A stretch of DNA of 64,000 nucleotides from Actinoalloteichus fjordicus (lineage in GTDB: Bacteria; Actinomycetota; Actinomycetes; Mycobacteriales; Pseudonocardiaceae). The stretch covers positions 2,728,001 through 2,792,000 of the forward strand of contig NZ_CP016076.1 in assembly GCF_001941625.1 (NCBI RefSeq). Reading direction: 5' to 3'. Under the pieces are notes generated by a model that had not been told where the DNA came from, searched no databases, and was given only the letters and a program-made list of their open reading frames with translations. The position numbers and the translations under genes are program-made. Position 1 is the first letter of the stretch; each line of letters starts with the position of its first letter. Shown here piece by piece: positions 1 through 12,390 of this stretch.

Positions 1-172
1 ACGGGCCGGGCAACGTCTCGTCGACTGGAGCCCGACGGCCGTGCGCGCCGCCGAGTTCTCAGCGGTGTGCCCGGTGATCGCGCTGGACTCGGTGCCTGCG
101 GCGCTGCGCGGAGTGCGTGATGTCGGGCCGGTGTCGGTGGGTGAGGAGCTCTTCACCTGGGACGGGCAGTGA
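1..172 (+). CDS. 3' end of an unrecognised protein (partial)
   Basis: This is an open frame entering from the left edge, with codons starting at base 2 and a TGA at 170-172. About 56 residues are visible, ending ..EELFTWDGQ. The codons have the strong third-position G/C of the neighbouring genes, which supports coding. I do not recognise the family. Related genomes often have aroE upstream of the prepilin peptidase, but this C-terminus does not look like AroE to me. The product cannot be named from this fragment. Confidence 0.5.
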   Translation, partial: RAGQRLVDWSPTAVRAAEFSAVCPVIALDSVPAALRGVRDVGPVSVGEELFTWDGQ

Positions 173-542
173 GCGGAGCCGGACGTCGTGGACGTCGTGG
201 ACGTCGTGGACGCGCAGGCTTGTCATGGTCGGGGCCTGCTCCGATGCGATCGAGTCACGATGATCAAGACTGCGTGACGTGCTCTGACGTGCTTTGACGC
301 CGGACCCGGTCGGTGTCGCGTCGGCCTGGTGAGCCTGCACGAATTCCCGGCGGGGCGGCGACTGCGTCGTGTGGCGACGGGTCGGTCGTCAGTTGTCGGA
401 GTGGGCAGGCGGCGCCGGTGGGGCGCCGGAGACCGCAGGCAGCAGGGTCTGCCGCGCCTTCGGAAAGTGATCACCCGTTCTGTCCGTGCCGCCACCTGGC
501 CGAGTGATGCGCTGCGCAGTCAAGATCGGGAACCTGGTCGGT
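173..542. other. Intergenic region with a 9-bp tandem repeat
   Basis: This 370-base stretch lies between the partial gene and the prepilin peptidase. It holds a short 9-bp tandem repeat at its left end. I see no convincing ribosome binding site or coding pattern, and short frames on both strands look like chance openings in GC-rich DNA. Confidence 0.5.
181..212. repeat. 9-bp tandem repeat (GGACGTCGT)
   Basis: GGACGTCGT is repeated three times (181-189, 190-198, 199-207), followed by a partial fourth copy. It lies just after the stop of the partial gene. No function can be inferred. Confidence 0.85.
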
Positions 543-1208
543 ATGAACAGTGAATCCTGGTCTGTCCTGAGTGTGAGCAATGCTGGCGCCCTGAGCGTCG
601 CAGGTGCGGTTCTCGGCGGGCTGCTGGGTGCGGCAGGTGCCCGTGCGTTGCATCGAATCCGGGTGCCCGCTCCCGTGTCGGTGTCCTGGTGTGCCGTGCT
701 GGTCGGCTTGTTGTGGACGATCGCGGCCATCCGTGTCTCGACGGGGGCGCTGTCGGGGTGGTGGCTTGCGGTGTCCTGGGCGACGGGACTGCTGACGGTG
801 CTGGCTGTCGGAGCCGACCTCGGGCACAGACGACTGCCGGACCTGCTCACCCTGCGGGCGCCGCCGGTGCTGTTGTCGCTGCTCGTTCTCGCCGCCTGGT
901 CGGCGGGTGACGGCGCGGTGCTGATCCGAGGACTCCTCGGCGGGCTCACGCTGGCTGCCGGTCACGCACTCGTACATCTGATGAGTCCTCGGTCGTTGGG
1001 TGCGGGCGACGTCAAGCTGGCATTGACGGTCGGCATGGTCGCTGCGGCGGTCTCGTGGTCGAGTTGGCTCTTGGCGGTGCTGGTCGCACCGCTGATCACC
1101 GGAGTGACGGGGCTGATCCTCGCGCTGCGGTCGGGAGTCGCCTCCGCTGTGCCCCACGGCCCGGGGATGGTGATTCCCGTGTGGCTTCTCGTCACCTTCC
1201 GGCCCTGA
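543..1208 (+). CDS. A24 prepilin peptidase (type IV leader peptidase domain)
   Basis: This is a membrane aspartyl protease of the type IV prepilin peptidase family (Peptidase_A24). It cleaves, and in some members methylates, the leader of type IV pilin-like or Tad/Flp pilin precursors. The protein is about 221 residues and almost entirely hydrophobic, with several predicted membrane helices. Both catalytic-Asp signatures are visible: an Asp in ADLGHRRLPD (first motif) and GAGDVK (the GxGDxK motif). The N-terminal zinc-binding methylase domain of long PilD proteins is absent, as is usual in actinobacteria. I chose the ATG at 543; an in-frame upstream extension to 486 adds non-hydrophobic residues without a better ribosome site. 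Position just upstream of aroC is typical of actinomycete genomes. No pilin genes are visible here, so its substrate is unknown. Confidence 0.85.
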   Translation: MNSESWSVLSVSNAGALSVAGAVLGGLLGAAGARALHRIRVPAPVSVSWCAVLVGLLWTIAAIRVSTGALSGWWLAVSWATGLLTVLAVGADLGHRRLPDLLTLRAPPVLLSLLVLAAWSAGDGAVLIRGLLGGLTLAAGHALVHLMSPRSLGAGDVKLALTVGMVAAAVSWSSWLLAVLVAPLITGVTGLILALRSGVASAVPHGPGMVIPVWLLVTFRP

Positions 1209-1680
1209 ACGGCGTGTTCCGTCTGCCGACGGCACACGGCCGGGTGCCCGTGGAGACGGCGGCCTGCGGCCTTGACGGCCAGAGCGGGATGTCGGCCTCG
1301 GCGCGGTCGAAGGCGACGTGTCGCAGTCGACGCGTCCGCCTCAGGACGTCTGCCGCAGGATGAGTCCAGTCGCTGTGCATCGGCCAGGCATCCGTTCTCA
1401 TCTCGAGCTGTGTGTGTACGTCGACGGTCAATGTTCTTCGTGACGAGTCACTGATCTGGAAAGGAGATGAGCTGGGCGAGTCCGTGTGATGCGGGTTTCA
1501 CGGGTCGGGCTGTGGCCAGACAGGCCGATGGCCTCCGGGTGCAGGAGTCGAGCTGTCCACGCAGCGTGGCCATGTCGAGTCGTGTCCGAGGTGGACTCTG
1601 CTGCGGGCCGGGCCGACTCGGCCGTGACGACGTCGCGGGTTCGGGACGGACACCGCCTTCGGGTCGCACACCGCCTTCTG

Positions 1681-1715
1681 GTGCCTGGTGCCTGGTGCCT
1701 GGTGCCTGGTGTCCG
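1681..1715. repeat. 7-bp tandem repeat (GTGCCTG)
   Basis: Four exact copies of GTGCCTG span 1681-1708, followed by a degenerate copy GTGTCCG. Just upstream, an imperfect duplication (CACCGCCTTC..CACCGCCTTC) is also visible. The array is intergenic. Confidence 0.85.
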
Positions 1716-1975
1716 GTGACTGGCGTCGGCGTCGTGCCTGCGAATCGTGCTGCCCTGCCGGGAGTGAGTCGCGGGCCTCGGCCCCTCGTGGTGCTGCCGG
1801 TCCCGGCACGCCCGCCGGCTGCTAGGAAGCAGGGGAGGGCAGGGCCGACGATCGGCGGTGCGCCCGCGACGGCGCCGCGACGGCGAGGACCGGACTCGCG
1901 TTCGGCAGGCACGGGCAGATTCAGCGCCGCCAGGCCGACGGGCCTTGCAGACCTGCGGGTCGTCGACTGTCATCA

Positions 1976-2063
1976 GGCTTTATGGCTTTATGGCTTTATG
2001 GCTTTATGGCTTTATGGCTTTATGGCTTGGTGGCTTGGTGGCTTGGTGGCTTGGTGGCTGGGC
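1976..2063. repeat. 8-bp tandem array in two blocks (GGCTTTAT x6, GGCTTGGT x4)
   Basis: The array has a strict 8-bp period: six copies of GGCTTTAT (1976-2023) followed by four copies of GGCTTGGT (2024-2055) and a decayed end. The first block is much more AT-rich than its surroundings. The two-block structure suggests local amplification of one unit after another by replication slippage. It lies about 340 bp before aroC. Confidence 0.95.
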
Positions 2064-2401
2064 GCTGGGTCTGCCGGGGTGTCGTGTCGCGCGGCGGCGA
2101 CGGCGGTCGGTGCCGTCGGTGCCCGAGAGCCGTCGCGGTAGGTGCCGGTCCTGCTCCGTTCACGGACCGTGGTGCGCCTCGTCCTAGCCGCCCACGCCCA
2201 CGCCGATGGTCGGCGTGCCTCGGTGCGCAGTACCGAGGCAGGCGTGCGGCCGGACTCGTGCGCCCTTCGACGTCGGCGGCTGCCGGTGGTGCGCGCATCC
2301 CTGGGTCGGGCGGCACTCCGTCCGCTGTGGGGCTCCGTCCGCTGGGGGTCCGACCTCGCCCGGGAAGGGTGAGGCGGTCGCGACATGGGAGGATTCGCCG
2401 C

Positions 2402-3589
2402 GTGTTGCGTTGGATGACCGCAGGTGAGTCGCACGGGCCCGCGCTGGTCGCGGTGATGGAGGGCATGGTGGCGGGGGTCGAGGTGACCACCGCCGACATG
2501 ACCACGCAGTTGGAGCGCCGCAGGCTCGGCTTCGGCAGGAGCCCCAGAATGGCCTTCGAGGTGGACGACCTCGAGGTCATCGGGGGCGTTCGGCACGGGG
2601 TCACCCAGGGCGGTCCGGTCGCGGTCCGGATCGGCAACACGGAGTGGCCCAAGTGGCAACAGGTGATGGCTGCCGACCCCGTTGACCAGGAGGAGTTGGC
2701 AGGGCTGGCCCGCAATGCGCCGTTGACCAGGCCTCGCCCCGGACATGCCGATCTCGCGGGGATGCAGAAGTACGGCTTCGACGAGGCCCGGCCGGTGCTG
2801 GAGCGGGCCAGTGCCAGGGAGACGGCGGCACGGACGGTGCTGGGCACGGTGGCGGCCCGGTTCCTGGAACAGGTGTTGGGCGTGCGCGTGATCAGCCACG
2901 TCGTGTCCATCGGCGCGGCCGTCTCCGAGGGACACCCCCTGCCGCTCCCGGACGACCTGTCCGCGATCGACGAGCATCCGGTGCGGTCCTTCGACGCGGC
3001 GGCGGGCGAGGCGATGATGGCCGAGGTCGAGTCGGCCAAGCAGGACGGCGACACCCTCGGCGGGGTCATCGAGGTGCTCGCCTACGGGCTGCCGCCCGGC
3101 CTGGGCTCTCATGTGCACTGGGATCGTCGCCTGGACGCCCGGCTCGCAGGCGCGCTGATGGGGGTGCAGGCGATGAAGGGCGTGGAGATCGGCGACGGCT
3201 TCACCACCGCTCGGCGCCGAGGGAGCGCCGCCCACGACGAGATCGATCCGGCCGACGGGCCGACCTGGGTGCATCGACGGAGCAACCGGGCAGGCGGTCT
3301 CGAAGGCGGCATGACCAACGGCGAACCGTTGCGCGTTCGCGTCGCGATGAAGCCCATCTCCACGGTGCCTCGGGCCTTGGCGACGATGGACGTGTCCACC
3401 GGTGAGCCTGCGGTGGCCATCCATCAGCGTTCCGACATCTGCGCGGTGCCCCGGGCCGGGGTGGTGGTCGAGTCGGTGGTGGCGTTGGTGCTGGCCGATG
3501 CCGTGCTGGAGAAGTTCGGCGGTGACTCCGTGTCGGAGACTCGTCGCAACGCCCAGGGCTACCTGCGGGATCTGGAGGAGCGGCGATGA
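2402..3589 (+). CDS. aroC: Chorismate synthase
   Basis: This enzyme converts 5-enolpyruvylshikimate-3-phosphate to chorismate, the last step of the shikimate pathway, using reduced FMN. The 395-residue length matches the family. Visible signatures are [13 protein letters not shown] at the N-terminus (residues 5-17), a central [11 protein letters not shown] block, and [16 protein letters not shown] near residue 295. I chose the GTG at 2402 because it gives the conserved [12 protein letters not shown] start and has GGGAGG nine bases upstream; the frame is open further 5' only because of the repeat region. The stop overlaps the aroK start (ATGA), so the two genes are translationally coupled. Confidence 0.97.
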   Translation: MLRWMTAGESHGPALVAVMEGMVAGVEVTTADMTTQLERRRLGFGRSPRMAFEVDDLEVIGGVRHGVTQGGPVAVRIGNTEWPKWQQVMAADPVDQEELAGLARNAPLTRPRPGHADLAGMQKYGFDEARPVLERASARETAARTVLGTVAARFLEQVLGVRVISHVVSIGAAVSEGHPLPLPDDLSAIDEHPVRSFDAAAGEAMMAEVESAKQDGDTLGGVIEVLAYGLPPGLGSHVHWDRRLDARLAGALMGVQAMKGVEIGDGFTTARRRGSAAHDEIDPADGPTWVHRRSNRAGGLEGGMTNGEPLRVRVAMKPISTVPRALATMDVSTGEPAVAIHQRSDICAVPRAGVVVESVVALVLADAVLEKFGGDSVSETRRNAQGYLRDLEERR

Positions 3590-4152
3590 GCCGGACCACG
3601 CCGATCGTGCTCGTCGGGCCGCCCGGTGCGGGGAAGTCGACCACCGGAAGACTGCTGGCCGAGCGGCTCGGCGTCGACTTCCTCGACGTCGACGACCATA
3701 TCGAGCAGCGCGCGGGCCAGACCGTCGCCCAGATCTTCACGGGTGAGGGGGAGGTCGCCTTCCGCTCGTGGGAACGTGACGCGGTGCGTCGCTGCCTCAC
3801 CGAGCAGTCCGGCGTGCTGGCTCTCGGCGGGGGCGCGATCCTCGCCGACGACACCAGGGAGCTGCTGCGCGGCCACACGGTGGTCTTCCTCAACGTCGGG
3901 ATGGCGGAGGGCGTCCGGCGTACCGGTCTGTCCACCGCGCGTCCGCTGCTGGCGGGGCTCAACCCGAGAGCGACCTTCAAGGCCCTGCTGGACGCGAGGC
4001 TGCCCCTGTACCGAGAGGTCGCCACGGTGGAGGTCGTCACCGATCGCCAGGATCCGAGTGAGGTCGCGGCCGCCGTCGTCGCCGCCCTCGCGGAGGGCGG
4101 CGAGCGCGCCGAGTCGGTACAGCCGGGCGATTCCGACGCGCGAACGGACTAG
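3586..4152 (+). CDS. aroK: Shikimate kinase
   Basis: This cytoplasmic enzyme phosphorylates shikimate at O3 using ATP. The 188-residue protein carries the P-loop GPPGAGKST (residues 11-19), the substrate-binding DVDD segment (about residues 33-36), the conserved FRSWE region and the LGGGA glycine loop. The C-terminal tail of roughly 20 acidic and polar residues is dispensable-looking. It overlaps aroC by four bases. A strong hairpin follows the stop, so aroC-aroK appear to form their own transcription unit, separate from aroB-aroQ. Confidence 0.96.
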   Translation: MSRTTPIVLVGPPGAGKSTTGRLLAERLGVDFLDVDDHIEQRAGQTVAQIFTGEGEVAFRSWERDAVRRCLTEQSGVLALGGGAILADDTRELLRGHTVVFLNVGMAEGVRRTGLSTARPLLAGLNPRATFKALLDARLPLYREVATVEVVTDRQDPSEVAAAVVAALAEGGERAESVQPGDSDARTD

Positions 4153-4162
4153 AGACTGGTCG

Positions 4163-4194
4163 GATCGGGTGCCCGAGCGATTAGGCACCCGATC
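4163..4194. terminator. Hairpin terminator after aroK
   Basis: A perfect 11-bp inverted repeat (GATCGGGTGCC .. GGCACCCGATC) with a 10-base loop starts 10 bases after the aroK stop. There is no U-tract, which is usual for high-GC actinobacterial terminators. Confidence 0.7.
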
Positions 4195-4321
4195 ATCCGT
4201 TCGGCCTACTGCCTGCTGCCGACCGGATGGTTTGGGCGACCCGGCCGCAACCTGACGGCACCGGCACACGTCGACTTGGTCAACGCCTGCCAGCCGGGCG
4301 GGCTGATCGAGAAGAGAAGCC

Positions 4322-6824
<2,503 letters not shown>

Positions 6825-6833
6825 GGCCTGCCG

Positions 6834-7736
6834 ATGGTCGAGCTGCGCACCGAGCGACTGACCCTGCTGCCGCTCTCCGAATGGGGCGTGGACCTGCTGG
6901 CCCCGCTCTTCACCGCGACGGAGGTGCGTCGGGCGCTGCCGCCGGGACCTGTCGACGAAGGCGCGGTGCGTCGCCTGCTGAGCGACCGGATCGAGCGGGC
7001 GATGCCCTCGGGAATGGGCGACTGGGTCGTCTGCGTCTCGGGCAGGCCCGTGGGGCTGACCAGTCTGTGCCCCTCCGTGGCGCTGCCCGGCGGACTGCCC
7101 GAGGTCGGGTGGCTGCTGGGACGCGAGCATCGGGGGAGGGGCATCGCCGCGGAGGCCGGGTCGGCGGTGCTGCGACACGCATTTCATCGTCTGGAGCTGC
7201 CGTCGGTGTGGTCCCTGACCCACCCGGACGACCTGGCGGGCGCGAGTCTCGCCCGCCGCCTTGGCTTCGTCGAGGTGGGGCAGCGGCTTGTCGGCAAGGT
7301 CGATCACGCGGTGGCGGTGTGCCAGGCGCCGCCCGCCGGACTGCATCACCTGGAGGTCTGGGTCGAGGACCTCGACCGCGCCAGGTACAGCCTGGGCTGG
7401 TTACTCGCGGAACTGGGCTGGGTCGAGTACCAGCGCTGGTCGCGAGGGATCAGCTGGCGCCACGGCGGAACCTACCTGGTGGTCGAGCGCTCGCCTGCGG
7501 TCCGGCCGGGCGGTCATGATCGGCTCCGCGCCGGGATGAATCACCTGGCACTGCGGGTCCGGGGCGCCGAGGAGATGCATCGCATCACCGAGCAGGCCAC
7601 GGGTCGGGGCTGGCGACTGCTGTTCCCGGAGGTCCATCCCTACGCGGGCGGGCCGATGCATCTGGCCGCCTATCTCGAAGACCCTGACGGCTTCGAGGTG
7701 GAGTTGGTGGCCGATCCGGCGGGCCCCCTGCGGTAG
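6834..7736 (+). CDS. GNAT acetyltransferase-VOC (glyoxalase-like) fusion protein
   Basis: This is a two-domain protein of 300 residues with no assigned substrate. Residues 1 to about 165 look like a RimJ/RimL-type GNAT N-acetyltransferase: it opens VELRTERLTLLPL and has the acetyl-CoA pyrophosphate loop in LGREHRGRGIAAEA followed by SLARRLGFVEVG. Residues about 168-300 look like a VOC-fold domain: GLHHLEVWVEDLDRA, MNHLALRV and YLEDPDGFEVELVA, the last matching the usual C-terminal Glu-containing strand. The codons include a TTA at 7401-7403, rare in this DNA. It follows aroQ by nine bases. The fusion could couple acetylation with binding or modification of a small metabolite such as a toxic compound; that is inference. 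Confidence 0.8.
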   Translation: MVELRTERLTLLPLSEWGVDLLAPLFTATEVRRALPPGPVDEGAVRRLLSDRIERAMPSGMGDWVVCVSGRPVGLTSLCPSVALPGGLPEVGWLLGREHRGRGIAAEAGSAVLRHAFHRLELPSVWSLTHPDDLAGASLARRLGFVEVGQRLVGKVDHAVAVCQAPPAGLHHLEVWVEDLDRARYSLGWLLAELGWVEYQRWSRGISWRHGGTYLVVERSPAVRPGGHDRLRAGMNHLALRVRGAEEMHRITEQATGRGWRLLFPEVHPYAGGPMHLAAYLEDPDGFEVELVADPAGPLR

Positions 7737-7751
7737 CTCCTCCGGGTGTCA

Positions 7752-7777
7752 TGGGGACGACCAGCGGTGTCGCCCCA
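7752..7777. terminator. Possible hairpin after the GNAT-VOC gene
   Basis: GGGG(A)CGAC and GTCGCCCC can pair around a seven-base loop with one bulged base. It is shorter and less perfect than the other terminators in the window. Confidence 0.35.
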
Positions 7778-7894
7778 ATGGTGGATCGGCTGCGCCTGCC
7801 CGGTGGTTGATCCCTACACTGTCTGATGCCCGGCATCCGTTCTCGGGCCTGCACGGCATCGATCACGGTGCTCTCACGGGGAGGTCAGCCCACG

Positions 7895-9610
7895 GTGCGT
7901 GGTTCACCGGTCGGTGGGCGGGCGGCGACGCGTTCGACAGCCGCGTTCCCGGTCGCACTGCGTGTCTCGGCGTTGCTGCTGGCGCTCGTCGTGATCGCAG
8001 GCTGCACCGGTGCGCAGGGTGCCGATCGGGACGGCGCGGTGGATCAGACGGACGGCTGGTTCACCGGAGACGGTGCGGACGATGCGGCAGGCGAGGCCGC
8101 CGAGCTTCCAGAACCGGCGCAGCTCGCCGTCGAGGGAGTCCGGGGGAACGCCACGCCGATCCTCGCGGGCGATCACCGTGCTCCCTACAACTACGGGCCG
8201 ACCGTGCTGCTCGACGACGGTCGGTATCGCGCCTGGTGGTGCAGTCAGCTTCCCGGCGTCGGCCCGCCCGGTGACGACGTGCTGTACGCCGAGGCGACGG
8301 AACCAGGCGGACCGTACGCGGCCTCGACGGGCTCGCCCGCCGAGGCGGTCTTCACCGGCCTGCCCGGCGCCTTCGACGGCATGCACACCTGCGATCCCTC
8401 GGTGCTCAAGGTCGGGGACTCCTACTACCTCTACTACACCGGGGCGGCGGGCGATCACAACGACGGCAACGGCGTCGGCGTCGCGCACAGCTCCGACGGG
8501 ATCACCTGGTCGAGACTGGGCGACGGCAAACCGGTGGTCAGCGCGTCCTACGACGTGACGAGGGAGAACACCTACGGCGCCGGTCAGCCCGCCGCGGTCT
8601 TCCTGGACGACTGGTTCTACCTGATGTTCACCGACACGACCGGCGCGGCGGCGGGGTGGAACGGTGCGGGACAGTTCGTGCTCAGAGCCAGGGATCCGTT
8701 GTTCACCGACGGACTGCAGACGCTCACGGAGGCGGGTTTCGTGCCCGCCACCTCGACCGAGGATCCCCGCGCCTTCTCGGTGGTCGACGCGTTCAGCGCC
8801 GACCTGATGTGGGTGGACGCGCTGCAGAGCTTCGTGATCGCGCACCAGACCGAGTCGGGGACCAGCCTGACCTTCTGGGATCGGGAGTTCCGGGGCAGTC
8901 CTTATGAGCGACTCGTGGTGGAGGGGCCCTGGCGGGAGGGTCCGGGCCTGGTGCGGGAAGGCGGCGGCCACGCCCCGGTGTCGAGGGACGACCCGTGTGG
9001 TCGAGTTCCCCTCGACGTGCTGCGGGCGACCACGGCGACCTCCGCACCGACCGACATCGCCCATTACGGCCTCGACGTCGTCGCCGCCGACGGCTGTCGA
9101 GACGCACGACGTGCGGCGAGCGTGCTGAACGGCTTCGCGGTTCCTGCGCCGGATCGGACGATGGATCTCGTGCTCGGTGGAGAGCGGGTGCGCATCGAAC
9201 GCCGCTCGGTGGCCGAGAAGCTCGCCGTCGGCATCCTGGAAGAGCGGGTTCCCGCCGTGGAGGAGCTGCCGGTCGTCGCCGAGATCACCGCAGGACTGCC
9301 CGCCGTTCACGCGACCGACCAGCCCGTCGGGCTGGTGGCGGACGATCGGCTCTGGCTGGTGGGCGGTCAGGACGTCGCCGAGCTCAACGGATCGCGGATC
9401 ACCGAGATCACACCGCAGGAGTGGGCCGCCCATGAGCACGTGCGCGACCTGCGGCGTGCTGCGACCCGACCGAGCGGACGACACGTCGGGACACGGGGGA
9501 GTCTGCCGCTTGCCGGCCCCCTGACGGGACCTCGGCGTGGCGACGTCCGCTCGGGCGCCGGTCCGTCGCCGAGCCGCGCGGCTCGGCGCCACGGCCGGAT
9601 CGAACGCTGA
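7895..9610 (+). CDS. Secreted lipoprotein with five-bladed beta-propeller (GH43/GH32-like) domain
   Basis: This is an exported lipoprotein of about 571 residues that is probably carbohydrate-active. The start GTG 7895 has GGGGAGG about ten bases upstream and gives a basic N-region, a hydrophobic stretch and a lipobox VIAGC. An upstream in-frame ATG at 7826 would make an overlong signal region. A -10-like TACACT lies at 7815-7820. From about residue 80 to 340 the sequence shows repeating propeller-blade strands (YNYGPTVLLDDGRYRAWWCS, DPSVLKVGDSYYLYYTGA, AVFLDDWFYLMFTD) as in GH43/GH32/GH68-type folds. The C-terminal third is not recognisable and ends in a basic Arg/Ser-rich tail. It converges on the GH6 cellulase gene, consistent with polysaccharide use, but no substrate can be assigned. 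Confidence 0.75.
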   Translation: MRGSPVGGRAATRSTAAFPVALRVSALLLALVVIAGCTGAQGADRDGAVDQTDGWFTGDGADDAAGEAAELPEPAQLAVEGVRGNATPILAGDHRAPYNYGPTVLLDDGRYRAWWCSQLPGVGPPGDDVLYAEATEPGGPYAASTGSPAEAVFTGLPGAFDGMHTCDPSVLKVGDSYYLYYTGAAGDHNDGNGVGVAHSSDGITWSRLGDGKPVVSASYDVTRENTYGAGQPAAVFLDDWFYLMFTDTTGAAAGWNGAGQFVLRARDPLFTDGLQTLTEAGFVPATSTEDPRAFSVVDAFSADLMWVDALQSFVIAHQTESGTSLTFWDREFRGSPYERLVVEGPWREGPGLVREGGGHAPVSRDDPCGRVPLDVLRATTATSAPTDIAHYGLDVVAADGCRDARRAASVLNGFAVPAPDRTMDLVLGGERVRIERRSVAEKLAVGILEERVPAVEELPVVAEITAGLPAVHATDQPVGLVADDRLWLVGGQDVAELNGSRITEITPQEWAAHEHVRDLRRAATRPSGRHVGTRGSLPLAGPLTGPRRGDVRSGAGPSPSRAARRHGRIER

Positions 9611-9673
9611 TCACTCGGCAGGCCGCCGCGTCACGGTCTGATCCGCGCCGCTCTACCCGGTGGGGGTCACGGG

Positions 9674-9710
9674 CGATCGCGGGGCCCTCGGGCCCCGGAC
9701 CCCGCGATCG
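9674..9710. terminator. Bidirectional hairpin terminator
   Basis: CGATCGCGGGG (9674-9684) pairs perfectly with CCCCGCGATCG (9700-9710). An alternative inner hairpin GGGGCCC/GGGCCCC overlaps it. Position between two convergent genes fits termination of both. Confidence 0.75.
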
Positions 9711-9726
9711 ACGACGACGATCAAGG

Positions 9727-9768
9727 CTGCCTGCTGCCTGCTGCCTGCTGCCTGCTGCCTGCTGCCTG
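9727..9768. repeat. 7-bp tandem repeat (CTGCCTG x6)
   Basis: Six exact copies of CTGCCTG occur directly downstream of the convergent terminator. The unit is one base different from the GTGCCTG unit at 1681, which suggests similar slippage-prone sequence at separate intergenic sites. Confidence 0.95.
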
Positions 9769-9975
9769 CCGGTGGCGGCTGGTGCCGGGCGTCGACCGTC
9801 GCCGCCTGCGCGCCCACTGTGCCCGCTCAGGCCGGCCCTCGACCCGGTGCGCCGCTGCCCGCCGCATCCCAGCCGCCATGCCTCAGTAGAGCCTGCTCGA
9901 GCCGACCGTGCTCAACCGGACCGCCCCCGACCGGACTGTGCCCGACCCGGCCCGAGCTCGACCCAAGCGAGTGCC

Positions 9976-11058
<1,083 letters not shown>

Positions 11059-11164
11059 TCAGCGGTCGTTCTGCTGCGCCGAACGGCGCAGTCACCCGGT
11101 CTCGAGGCTGCGGTGTCGGTCGTCGCCGCCGGGCGGGACGCCGTGTTCGGGCCTCGCTGACTCT

Positions 11165-11170
11165 TATGCT
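11165..11170 (+). promoter_or_regulatory. -10 box (TATGCT) for leaderless pepP
   Basis: TATGCT ends seven bases before the ATG at 11178, and no purine-rich ribosome site precedes that ATG. This is the spacing expected if transcription starts at the A of the start codon. Confidence 0.55.
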
Positions 11171-11177
11171 GCCTGCC

Positions 11178-12287
11178 ATGCCAGAAACCCATTCCCGCCG
11201 CCGCGAGGCGCTGCGCACGCTGCTCCGCACCGCGAATCTGGACGCGCTGCTGGTGACCGACCTGCTCAACGTCCGTTATCTGACCGGATTCACCGGGTCC
11301 AACGCCGCACTGCTGGTGCATGCCGAGGACACCGCGCACGCCGAGACGCGCACCACGTTCTGCACCGACGGGCGCTACCTCACCCAGGCGGGCGAGCAGG
11401 TCCCGGACCTGGAGCGGGTGATCGAACGCGCCTCCGGAACGGCGTTGGCCGCTCGATCCGGCGCGGAGGCTGCGGCTCATCGCCGCACGGGTTTCGAGAG
11501 TCATAAGGTGACCGTCGACGCACTGGACGTCCTGGCGGGCGCCGCCGAGGGCGTCGATCTGGTGCGGAGCCCCGGCCTGGTGGAGGAGTTGCGGCTGGTC
11601 AAGGACGACGAGGAGGTCGAGGCGCTCCGGATGGCCTGTGCCGCCGCGGACCGGGCGCTCGCCGAGCTGCTCGCCGCCGACGGGCTGCGCGCGGGCCGTG
11701 CCGAGGTCGACGTGGCCCGTGATCTGGAGGCGCGGATGCGGGACAACGGTGCCGCCGGGCCGTCCTTCGAGACGATCGTCGCCTCCGGTGCGAACTCCGC
11801 AGTTCCGCATCACCGGCCGACCGAGAAGGCGCTCCGAACGGGCGACCTCATCAAGATCGACTTCGGCGCACTCGTCGACGGTTATCACTCGGACATGACC
11901 CGTACGATGGTGCTCGGGCAGCCCGCCGACTGGCAGCAGGAGCTGTATGAGCTGGTCAGGCTCTCGCAGGCGGCGGGAAGAGCCGCGTTGTCCGTCGGTG
12001 TCGAGGTGCGTGACGTCGATGCTGCCGCGCGCAAGGTCATCGAGGCCGCAGGCCGAGGCGAGGACTTCCTGCACGGTCTCGGCCACGGCGTCGGACTGGA
12101 GGTCCATGAGGCTCCGAGCCTGTCCAAGGCGGGTGACGGTAGACTGATCGCCGGTATGGCCGTCACCGTCGAGCCCGGCGTGTACCTGTCCGGGCGCGGC
12201 GGCGTCCGCATCGAGGACACCCTCGTCGTTCGTGACGGCGAGCCGGAACTCCTCACCCTGACTACGAAGGAACTCGTGGTCGTCTGA
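11178..12287 (+). CDS. pepP: Xaa-Pro aminopeptidase (M24 family)
   Basis: This is a cytoplasmic dimetal aminopeptidase that removes an N-terminal residue preceding proline. The 369-residue protein has an N-terminal creatinase-type domain (residues 1 to about 130) and a pita-bread M24 domain. Metal ligands can be placed in [17 protein letters not shown] (two Asp), [13 protein letters not shown] (His), TVEPGVYL (Glu) and RIEDT (Glu). I chose the ATG at 11178 rather than 11166 because a TATGCT -10 box overlaps the earlier codon, which suggests a leaderless message. The order pepP-efp-nusB is conserved in actinobacteria and links processing and translation of proline-containing peptides. Confidence 0.93.
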   Translation: MPETHSRRREALRTLLRTANLDALLVTDLLNVRYLTGFTGSNAALLVHAEDTAHAETRTTFCTDGRYLTQAGEQVPDLERVIERASGTALAARSGAEAAAHRRTGFESHKVTVDALDVLAGAAEGVDLVRSPGLVEELRLVKDDEEVEALRMACAAADRALAELLAADGLRAGRAEVDVARDLEARMRDNGAAGPSFETIVASGANSAVPHHRPTEKALRTGDLIKIDFGALVDGYHSDMTRTMVLGQPADWQQELYELVRLSQAAGRAALSVGVEVRDVDAAARKVIEAAGRGEDFLHGLGHGVGLEVHEAPSLSKAGDGRLIAGMAVTVEPGVYLSGRGGVRIEDTLVVRDGEPELLTLTTKELVVV

Positions 12288-12390
12288 CGTAGTTCGCGTC
12301 GCATCGCCGCGGTCGTCGCAGAGCGGCCGCGGCCCGTCCCTGCACCGGCCCGTCTTCTCGGGCCCACTCGACACAGGAGAGACCACCACA

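Larger units (their letters stand above)
1209..2401. other. Long repeat-rich intergenic region upstream of aroC
   Basis: Almost 1.2 kb separates the prepilin peptidase from aroC. It contains a 7-bp tandem array (1681-1715) and an 8-bp array (1976-2063). Frames crossing it encode low-complexity peptides made only by the repeats and have no recognisable domain. The aroC ribosome site GGGAGG lies at 2387-2392 at its right end. I see no RNA gene or mobile element. The region looks like expanded non-coding DNA. Confidence 0.6.
9611..9975. other. Intergenic region between convergent genes, with terminator and tandem repeat
   Basis: These 365 bases separate the convergent beta-propeller lipoprotein and cellulase genes. 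They contain the hairpin at 9674-9710 and the 7-bp array at 9727-9768. Nothing else is recognisable; the right part is rich in simple CCGACC-type repeats. Confidence 0.6.

Noticed and set aside
1467-2141. Plus-strand frame through the repeat region upstream of aroC
   Set aside because: Its hydrophobic LWLYGFMA-like repeats come only from translating the 8-bp array. There is no start site or domain.
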